Assembly: GCA_000621405.1 (NCBI GenBank)
Contig: KK211273.1
Span: 1,188 to 65,187 of the forward strand
Direction of reading: 5' to 3'
Length of the DNA stretch: 64,000 bases
DNA from: Lachnospiraceae bacterium AC3007
GTDB taxonomy: Bacteria > Bacillota > Clostridia > Lachnospirales > Lachnospiraceae
Part shown: piece after piece, positions 58,186 through 64,000 of the stretch
Position numbering within the stretch: the stretch's first letter is position 1
Layout of the letters: each line of letters begins with the position of its first letter
The notes under the pieces: generated by a model
Told to the model about the DNA's origin: nothing
The model's database searches: none
What the model saw: only the letters and a program-made list of their open reading frames with translations
Made by a program: the position numbers and the translations under genes

Positions 58186-58210
58186 ACTCCCGGACAAATT
58201 GTCCGGGAGT
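58186..58210 (-). terminator. Hairpin between bmpA and nupO
   Basis: A perfect 10-bp stem (ACTCCCGGAC/GTCCGGGAGT) with a five-base loop and a weak U tract (TTTTAC). It probably lets part of the transcripts end here, keeping the binding protein in excess over the permease. Confidence 0.7.
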
Positions 58211-58238
58211 CCTGTCATCATATCGGATATGTTATATC

Positions 58239-59378
58239 TTACTCCTGATAATCAACCGTGATGCTTGAGACAGCGGGTGTCTTTGCTGTATCAAAGCTGT
58301 TGTCGACTACGAGAGAACCGTCTACGAGTGACTTGAAGAGCGTATCATACTGCTCCTGAGTGAAGTTCTTGAAATCACTGCTGTCCATGGGAAGGCCTAC
58401 GCAGTCCTCAGCAGCGCCGAGGGTCGTCTCTTTTCCTGAATATGCAGCTGAGAACTTCCAGCCGTTATCCTTTGCATCTGTAAGAGCGAGCATGACTGAG
58501 TTTGAAAGAGCCTTCATGGCAGAAGTCACGACACAGGGATCGAGGTTGGACTGGTCTACGTCGACACCGATCATCTTGCCGTTATTAGCCTGAGCTGCTG
58601 CAAGGCAGGAGTTGCAGATAGAACCGCCGCATGCGAAGACAACTTCTGTGCCCTCTGAATACCAGCTGTCCATCTTAGCCTTGATATCGTCAGTAGCTAC
58701 GAAAGATCCTGAATACCAGTACTTGATATTGACTCCGCTTGCTCCGGAATCCTTGGCTGCCTGCTCAGCGCCCTGTACGAAGCCGTAGCCGTAACGTACG
58801 ACTGCGGGAACTGCCATGCCGCCTAAGAAGCCGAGCTCCTTATAGCCGTCGGTGACAGCTGCATAGCCTGCAAGATAGCCGGCCTGCTCCTCCTTATAGG
58901 TAATAAGAGCGGTATTTGCAGCGGGAGCTGCAAGATCGCCTGTGGATACATCAAGTGCAAGAAACTGTACATCGGGATACTTTGCCTGTGCCTCTTCAAG
59001 GGCTGCAGCGAAAAGATATCCTGCCATGACTACGACCTTTGCGCCGTCCTTTACAGCATTATCCATCTGCTCTACGCGGGCTGCATCGGAATCCTCCGAA
59101 GGCTTGTAGTAGTTGGCTGTGAGACCGTTGTCTGCGCAGAACTGCTGAACGCCTGCCCATGTGTACTGGTTGAAGGACTGGTCGTCGATATTACCTACGT
59201 CGGTAACGAACGCCACATCCGTGGTGCTTCCGCCTGCAGAAGCATCTGCTGCTGCCGTATCTGCTGCTGCCGTGTCAGCTGCGGGAGCTGATGTATCCGT
59301 AGCAGGGGCAGAGCCGCATGCTGCAAGAGATAATGCCATAGTAGCGGCAAGTACCAATGCAATAAGCTTCTTTTTCAT
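58239..59378 (-). CDS. bmpA: BmpA-family nucleoside-binding lipoprotein
   Basis: This 379-residue lipoprotein has a signal peptide ending at the lipobox LAAC (Cys21) and an Ala/Thr/Asp-rich linker. The BMP (PnrA-like) domain has VAFVTDVGNIDDQSFNQYTWAGVQ (about 54-77), VVMAGYLFAAALEEAQ and ELGFLGGMAVPAVVRYGYGFVQGAE. PnrA-like proteins bind purine nucleosides. It is the first gene of the importer, with nupO, nupP and nupQ downstream and tdk upstream on the same strand. Confidence 0.93.
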   Translation of the reverse strand: MKKKLIALVLAATMALSLAACGSAPATDTSAPAADTAAADTAAADASAGGSTTDVAFVTDVGNIDDQSFNQYTWAGVQQFCADNGLTANYYKPSEDSDAARVEQMDNAVKDGAKVVVMAGYLFAAALEEAQAKYPDVQFLALDVSTGDLAAPAANTALITYKEEQAGYLAGYAAVTDGYKELGFLGGMAVPAVVRYGYGFVQGAEQAAKDSGASGVNIKYWYSGSFVATDDIKAKMDSWYSEGTEVVFACGGSICNSCLAAAQANNGKMIGVDVDQSNLDPCVVTSAMKALSNSVMLALTDAKDNGWKFSAAYSGKETTLGAAEDCVGLPMDSSDFKNFTQEQYDTLFKSLVDGSLVVDNSFDTAKTPAVSSITVDYQE

Positions 59379-59525
59379 ATTTTCCTCCTCTTATGCTTTG
59401 TTATATTACCGGGCAGAAAATAGCCCGTACAACTTCAAACATGGTAAATTTGAAACGGTATTTTGTCAAGTGCGCCGCCGCCTCAATGCCGGGCAGCATT
59501 TTCGCTGAGAAACATGGCTCCGTAT

Positions 59526-60101
59526 CTACTGCGTAAGGCCCAGCTTTCCTTCTTTATAATGCTTCCTGCACAGCGATATGTAGCTCTCGTTCGCTCCGAT
59601 AAAGACCTGCTCGCCCTCACGGACCATCCTGCCGTCGGCTATGCGCGCGTTGAAGTGGGCTCTCCTGCCGCACCAGCAGACGGTCGGGATCTCCTCTATC
59701 TTGTCGGCAAGCTCCATGAGCCTCATGGATCCCGGAAAGAGAACGCTCTGAAAATCAGTCCTCAGTCCGTAGCAGATAACAGGGACGCCGTCATAGTCCA
59801 CTATGTCGGAAAATCTCTCCACCTGTTCGCGTGTAAGGAACTGCGCCTCATCTACTATGATCGCATCCAGGTCGCTCCAGTCCTTCTTGTCCTTTGTCCT
59901 CTCAAGGAAATCCTCGACATATTCGCAGGGATATTCAAGGCCCATCCGGGACTTAACGACCTTTTCTCCGTCACGGCTGTCAAGCCTCGGCTTAAGAAGG
60001 ATGGCGTTCTTGCCCTTTTCTTCATAATTATATCTGACCATAAGGGCATTAGCCGTCTTGGAAGAGCCCATGGCCCCGTATCTGAAATATAGTTTTGACA
60101 T
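59526..60101 (-). CDS. tdk: Thymidine kinase
   Basis: This 191-residue type II thymidine kinase phosphorylates thymidine with ATP. It has the P-loop GAMGSSKTANALM (about 9-21), Walker B IIVDEAQFLTREQVE (about 82-96), and the C-terminal zinc site CWCGRRAHFNAR with CRKHY. It fits the nucleoside salvage theme with the neighbouring nucleoside importer, though it has its own upstream region. Confidence 0.95.
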   Translation of the reverse strand: MSKLYFRYGAMGSSKTANALMVRYNYEEKGKNAILLKPRLDSRDGEKVVKSRMGLEYPCEYVEDFLERTKDKKDWSDLDAIIVDEAQFLTREQVERFSDIVDYDGVPVICYGLRTDFQSVLFPGSMRLMELADKIEEIPTVCWCGRRAHFNARIADGRMVREGEQVFIGANESYISLCRKHYKEGKLGLTQ

Positions 60102-60130
60102 TAATATATTCTCCCCCGGGAACGCTCAGG

Positions 60131-60841
60131 CTACTCTATACAGTCGCACTTGGTAAAGAAACCCTCGTTCAGGATATCCTGCAACGACATGGAGCCGTCA
60201 AAGACCACTATAGTGTTGTACCCAAGCTGATTGAAGTGATCACTCCCGACTCTGTGGAGCAGATTGGTCTCCGAATCACCGACAAATTCACCGAAGATCA
60301 TCTCGTCCGGATATATCTGACGCAATCCGTCTATGACCTCGGGATTGGAATAAAGCGCTTCATTGACAGCCTCGGCCGCTATGATCCTGCCTGAGGGTAT
60401 TCCGCCCGAAGGACTCTGCCCTTCACCAAGTACTTCAGAGCTCCCCTCTTCCTGACTTCCCACTGCCTCAGCTTCAACTGCGTCTTCTTCCCCGTCTTCT
60501 CCCTGTTCTTCCACCTGATCTTCTCCTGCATCCGAAGCAGAGGCTTCATGCGTCTCCACGGCCTCATTATCACCGGAGTCCCCGGCTTCTGCCTTATCCC
60601 CTGTCTCATCCTTCTTTGAAGATACGATGGATGCAATATGACTCTTCCCGGTATTTGAAGCTTCTTCGGAAGCAGGCGGCTGATCCTTGACTATCTCTGC
60701 CGGATCTCCCCCCGCAGCCTCTATCCCGGCAGCGTAGCCTTCATTATAGCCACGCTGATAAGGCGGCTCATAATTACAGCCGCTTGTTAGCATCATTACT
60801 GCCACGAGATATGCGATTACCGGGAAGTATTTCTTCGTCAT
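60131..60841 (-). CDS. Lipoprotein of unknown function
   Basis: This protein of about 236 residues has a signal peptide with the lipobox TSGC (Cys22), then YQRGYNEGYAAGIEAAGG. A long acidic low-complexity region (about 45-150) follows, and a globular C-terminal part has NEALYSNPEVIDGLRQIYPDEMIFGEFVGD and a final KCDC. The ATG at 60841 comes four bases after the aquaporin stop, so translation is probably coupled. I recognise no family. Confidence 0.65.
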   Translation of the reverse strand: MTKKYFPVIAYLVAVMMLTSGCNYEPPYQRGYNEGYAAGIEAAGGDPAEIVKDQPPASEEASNTGKSHIASIVSSKKDETGDKAEAGDSGDNEAVETHEASASDAGEDQVEEQGEDGEEDAVEAEAVGSQEEGSSEVLGEGQSPSGGIPSGRIIAAEAVNEALYSNPEVIDGLRQIYPDEMIFGEFVGDSETNLLHRVGSDHFNQLGYNTIVVFDGSMSLQDILNEGFFTKCDCIE

Positions 60842-60845
60842 GTTT

Positions 60846-61547
60846 TTATTTTTCGGAACCTGACTTCTCAAGGGCATTGTAGATGAGCGCTGCCAGCAGA
60901 GCTCCCACAAAAGGTCCGACTATGAACACCCAGAGGCTCGATGTGCCCGAGGTATTGCCGCCCGCTGCGGCAAATATTGCCGGAGCGATGCTTCTGGCGG
61001 GATTCACGCTGGTGCCTGTAAGACCTATGCCGAATATATGCACAAATGTGAGCGTCAGGCCTATCACGAGTCCGCCGAAGGAGCCGTGACCTGCCTTTTC
61101 TGATGTCACGCCGAGTATCGTCATGACAAAGATGAAAGTAAGCACTATCTCAACGGCAAGGCCCGCGCCATAACTTCCGTTCACGCCCGAAAGTCCGTTG
61201 GCGCCGTAGCCTCCGGTCATGTCCGTTACCATGCCGAGAGAGAAGATCATTGAAAGGATCGTTGTGCCCAGAAATGCTCCTATCACCTGGAATATGATGT
61301 AGAATATCAGGTCCTTGAAGCTCATCTTACCGCTTAAAAAGACTGCAAGGCTGACCGCGGGATTCACATGACAGCCGGAGATGTTGCCTATGCTGTATGC
61401 GCATGCCACTATGGCAAGGCCGAAAGCCAGAGCTGTCAGTATATACCCTGAGCCATTGACCGCATCGCATCCTACAAGCATCGCGGTCCCGCATCCCATG
61501 ATCACGAGAATGGCTGTCCCGATAGCCTCAGCTAAGTATTTTTTCAT
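60846..61547 (-). CDS. Aquaporin (MIP family channel, AqpZ-like)
   Basis: This 233-residue channel has six hydrophobic segments and two NPA boxes, SGCHVNPAVSLAVFLSG (about 57-73) and GTSVNPARSIAPAIF (about 181-195). The AEAIGTAILVIMGCGTAML start is typical. The narrow selectivity region suggests water or small neutral solutes such as glycerol; the exact type cannot be told. The ATG at 61547 has GGAGG nine bases upstream, so the longer frame to 61628 is rejected. Confidence 0.92.
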   Translation of the reverse strand: MKKYLAEAIGTAILVIMGCGTAMLVGCDAVNGSGYILTALAFGLAIVACAYSIGNISGCHVNPAVSLAVFLSGKMSFKDLIFYIIFQVIGAFLGTTILSMIFSLGMVTDMTGGYGANGLSGVNGSYGAGLAVEIVLTFIFVMTILGVTSEKAGHGSFGGLVIGLTLTFVHIFGIGLTGTSVNPARSIAPAIFAAAGGNTSGTSSLWVFIVGPFVGALLAALIYNALEKSGSEK

Positions 61548-61644
61548 TATGTTGTTCCTCCTTCCGGTTTTCAGTGCGTATCTGAAAACAATCAGTATAA
61601 TTGTAATTCTTTTTTCAAATAGATACAACAGCGGGCGGAAACGA

Positions 61645-61673
61645 TTGAGCGGGCGCCTAAAAAAAGGTATAAT
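61645..61673 (+). promoter_or_regulatory. Promoter of the WYL regulator gene
   Basis: TTGAGC (61645-61650) and TATAAT (61668-61673) are 17 bp apart, 37 bp before the start codon. Confidence 0.65.
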
Positions 61674-61710
61674 CTATAGAAGCGCGCGAGACGGGAAAGG
61701 ACGGTCAAAA

Positions 61711-62703
61711 ATGCCAAAAAGTTCAAATCAGAAACTCAAGCTCCCCATCCTCATGAAGATAATGTCCGAAAAAACGGACGAGAGGCACGGCCTTACGATG
61801 CAGCAGATCATCGACGAGCTGTCTTTATATGATATCAGCGCCGAGAGAAAGAGTATCTATTCCGACTTCGAGGACATGGAAAAGCTCGGTATGGAGGTGC
61901 TCTGCGACAGACAGGGAAGAGACCATCTCTATCATGTGGCCACGAGAGAATTCGAGCTCCCCGAGCTGAAGCTTCTGATAGATGCGGTCCAGTCATCCAA
62001 ATTCATCACAGAGAAGAAATCCCGTCAGCTCATCAACAAGGTAAAGGGTCTGGCCAGCGAGAACGAAGCAGACGAGCTGCAGCGCCAGGTCTATGTGCAG
62101 GGGCGCATCAAGACCATGAATGAAAGCATATATTACAATGTCGACGAGATACATAATGCGATCAACTCCGACCGCAAGATCCGTTTCAAATATTACAAAT
62201 GGAACATCACAAAGAGGCTTGTCGCCCGCCACGGAGGTGATTACTTCTATGTAAGCCCCTGGGCTCTGACATGGGATGACGAGAATTACTACATGATAGC
62301 CTTTGACGACTTGAGCCTTGAGATAAAGCACTACCGTGTGGACAAGATGGGCGAGATCGACCTTATAGACGAGATCCGCGAGGGAAGGTCTCTCTTTAAG
62401 AATTTTGACATGGCAAGCTATGCGCGCATGAACTTCGGGATGTATATGGGAGAGAGAAGAAAGGTCACCATCGAATTCCCGGATGAGATGTGCGGCGTCT
62501 TTATAGACCGTTTCGGCAAGGATCTGTCTTTCAGAAAATCAGGGAGCGGAAGGAGCAGATTCTCTGTGGATGTAGCCGTGAGCAATCAGTTCTTCGGCTG
62601 GATCATGAGTCTTGGACCGGAAGTCGTGATAACGGGTCCGGATGACGTGGTCGAGAAGGTAGCAAACGCTTCCAGACGCTTTGCCGCGATCTACAACGGA
62701 TAA
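61711..62703 (+). CDS. WYL-domain transcriptional regulator
   Basis: This 330-residue protein has an N-terminal HTH (GLTMQQIIDELSLYDISAERKSIYSDFEDMEKLG, about residues 26-60) and a central WYL domain: SPWALTWDDENYYMIAFDD (about 188-206) with IKHYRVDKMGEIDL. A C-terminal WCX-like extension follows. WYL domains sense nucleic acids or nucleotides. The ATG at 61711 has AAGGA nine bases upstream; the open frame starting at 61381 overlaps the aquaporin gene and is rejected. It is divergent from the aquaporin gene. Confidence 0.9.
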   Translation: MPKSSNQKLKLPILMKIMSEKTDERHGLTMQQIIDELSLYDISAERKSIYSDFEDMEKLGMEVLCDRQGRDHLYHVATREFELPELKLLIDAVQSSKFITEKKSRQLINKVKGLASENEADELQRQVYVQGRIKTMNESIYYNVDEIHNAINSDRKIRFKYYKWNITKRLVARHGGDYFYVSPWALTWDDENYYMIAFDDLSLEIKHYRVDKMGEIDLIDEIREGRSLFKNFDMASYARMNFGMYMGERRKVTIEFPDEMCGVFIDRFGKDLSFRKSGSGRSRFSVDVAVSNQFFGWIMSLGPEVVITGPDDVVEKVANASRRFAAIYNG

Positions 62704-62722
62704 GGGAGTGTAAGCGCCGAAG

Positions 62723-64000
62723 ATGAAAGCAGTAAAAGTACTACTGATAATACTTCTCGTTATGATCCTGCTGATGTGCGGGGTCATAATCCTTTATTTC
62801 TTCAATCCGGAGTTATTCGACAGATTCAAAAAGGAAGATCCGGCGCCTGTCGCCGAGATCGAACCGGCAGAGCCCACCGAGGAGGAGACAGAGCCTTCAG
62901 AGGAGCCGGTCACGGAAGAGACAGTATCCGAAGATGAAGCCCCCACGGAAGAACCGTCGGAAGAAGATCCTTATTTTGCCGAGGATCTGCCCGGGGCGGG
63001 CCTTGCATCCGGGCTTGATGAATCTTATGATCCGGGTTCCGTGAGCATGAACGACGTTCCGAAGGAACTTAAAGATATGACGGGTCTTGCGGATATGCGG
63101 GCGCGCTATGATATCCTGGATAAGGACAAAGCCGACGAGCTCTCTTCTCTGTCCACAGGACCCCTCGGAGATGATCTCGAGTTCGATCCGGAATATTATC
63201 CTTACTATCATATGCTCGACGACCCGGGACAGAGGCTGTACAGGCAGATCTACGCGAATGCAAAGGAGCTCAATCCGCATTTCAGATCCTGCATCACAGT
63301 CATCCCCTGGGCATCACTCAAAAATGTGTTTGAAGCGGTCTTCAATGATAACCCGGACCTCTTCTGGATGAATACGGAATTCTCCGCGGGATACAGGGAT
63401 AACGGTGACTGTCTTGAGATAATCCTCTCCTTTAATCCGACGTCGCAGGATCTCGAGCAGGCTGCAGGCAGGTTTGATGAGGGCGCCAATGAGATAGGCA
63501 GCACCGCCGCAGGCGATGATTATGACTGTGAGAAGGCCGTGCATGACGCGATACTCGATAATTTCACATACAGTCTTTCAGCCGAGATGAATCAGAGTGC
63601 CTACAGCGGCTTTGCGAACAAATCCACCGTCTGCGCAGGCTACGCAAGATGCTTCCAGTATGAGATGCAGCTGCTGGGCATCCCGTGCTACTATTGCAGA
63701 GGCGTTGCAGGAGAGCCGCATGCCTGGAACATCATCAAGCTCGACGGAGAATATTATAATGTGGACGCAACCTGGGATGATTCGGCTAATACCTGGCAGT
63801 ATGAGTACTTCAATCTGTCCGATGATGATATCAGAAAAGACCACCGCCGCGCCGGTCTCTCCGTATACCTGCCGGCCTGCACCGGAAGCCGCTACAGCGG
63901 TCTCGAGCAAAGGCCCGCAGATGACAGCAATGACAGCCCGGACAGCGCATCTTCCGGCAATGACAGAGGATCAGACTCGGGCTCATCAGATGACGGGGGC
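62723..64000 (+). CDS. Membrane-anchored transglutaminase-like protein (runs off the window)
   Basis: The frame is open from the ATG at 62723 to the last base, about 426 codons. It has an N-terminal membrane anchor (LLIILLVMILLMCGVIILYF, about residues 7-26) and a Glu/Pro-rich stalk to about residue 95. A transglutaminase core carries Cys in STVCAGYARCF (about 302), His in PHAWNII (about 334) and Asp in YYNVDATWDD (about 350), the catalytic triad order. A Ser/Asp-rich tail is cut by the window end. It begins 20 bases after the WYL gene and is probably cotranscribed. The role is extracellular; protease or crosslinker is open. Confidence 0.85.
   Translation, partial: MKAVKVLLIILLVMILLMCGVIILYFFNPELFDRFKKEDPAPVAEIEPAEPTEEETEPSEEPVTEETVSEDEAPTEEPSEEDPYFAEDLPGAGLASGLDESYDPGSVSMNDVPKELKDMTGLADMRARYDILDKDKADELSSLSTGPLGDDLEFDPEYYPYYHMLDDPGQRLYRQIYANAKELNPHFRSCITVIPWASLKNVFEAVFNDNPDLFWMNTEFSAGYRDNGDCLEIILSFNPTSQDLEQAAGRFDEGANEIGSTAAGDDYDCEKAVHDAILDNFTYSLSAEMNQSAYSGFANKSTVCAGYARCFQYEMQLLGIPCYYCRGVAGEPHAWNIIKLDGEYYNVDATWDDSANTWQYEYFNLSDDDIRKDHRRAGLSVYLPACTGSRYSGLEQRPADDSNDSPDSASSGNDRGSDSGSSDDGG

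Noticed and set aside
61381-61710. N-terminal extension of the WYL regulator
   Set aside because: It overlaps the aquaporin gene on the opposite strand, and a ribosome binding site and promoter lie before 61711.

Overview
The window looks like chromosome from a Lachnospiraceae-type member of the Clostridia. Indications are moderate GC, strong AGGAGG ribosome binding sites, a ChvE/GguAB sugar importer with a ROK regulator, a BmpA-type nucleoside importer, a SleB-type hydrolase, and the block dusB-birA-argF with a small DUF6145-like gene. The species cannot be named from sequence alone. Almost all genes are on the minus strand.

About 1-16 kb is an accessory and partly decaying region. It has arrays of 73-bp hairpin repeats around a HAD protein, an XRE regulator and a PD-(D/E)XK-like protein; a 19-bp tandem array beside crcB; a fused and truncated ABC exporter; an ABC-F gene behind a terminator/attenuator with a 4-codon leader ORF; a flavodoxin/LysR locus; a zinc-macrodomain plus SirTM ADP-ribosylation pair; an HxlR regulator; and several broken genes. 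About 16-22.5 kb is a clean sugar locus: ROK regulator, gguA, gguB, chvE, then fructokinase, with a readable promoter, operator and terminators. Three small membrane proteins follow at 22.9-23.8 kb.

About 23.8-38.9 kb is the most interesting part and reads as an RNA-damage/RNA-repair island. It contains an AAA ATPase plus TOPRIM-like partner (PARIS/RloB-like architecture), two metallophosphoesterases, a DraRnl/Rnl5-type RNA ligase with phage-like companions, XRE regulators, a DUF4143 ATPase, a radical-SAM pair and an Rrf2/cupin unit. It ends in a transcription unit where the RNA ligase gene rtcB and an XRE gene lie inside a run of eight tRNA genes (Ser-Lys-Leu-rtcB-xre-Arg-Glu-Glu-Tyr-Ser). 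The combination suggests that RNA, perhaps tRNA, is cut by a defence nuclease and repaired or replaced.

About 39-45 kb has an ArsR-controlled, arsenic-type operon (permease, thioredoxin-like protein, PAT/ArsN1-like acetyltransferase, C_GCAxxG_C_C protein), a small EamA protein, and a ParA/ParB plus DUF6462 module typical of integrative elements. It abuts the 3' side of lysS. From 45.4 kb the window is core-like: a compact operon slipin-argF-membrane protein-birA-DUF6145-dusB-greA-lysS, a SleB hydrolase with SH3 domains, the nucleoside importer (BmpA, NupO, NupP, NupQ), tdk, a lipoprotein, an aquaporin, a WYL regulator, and a transglutaminase-like protein cut by the window end.
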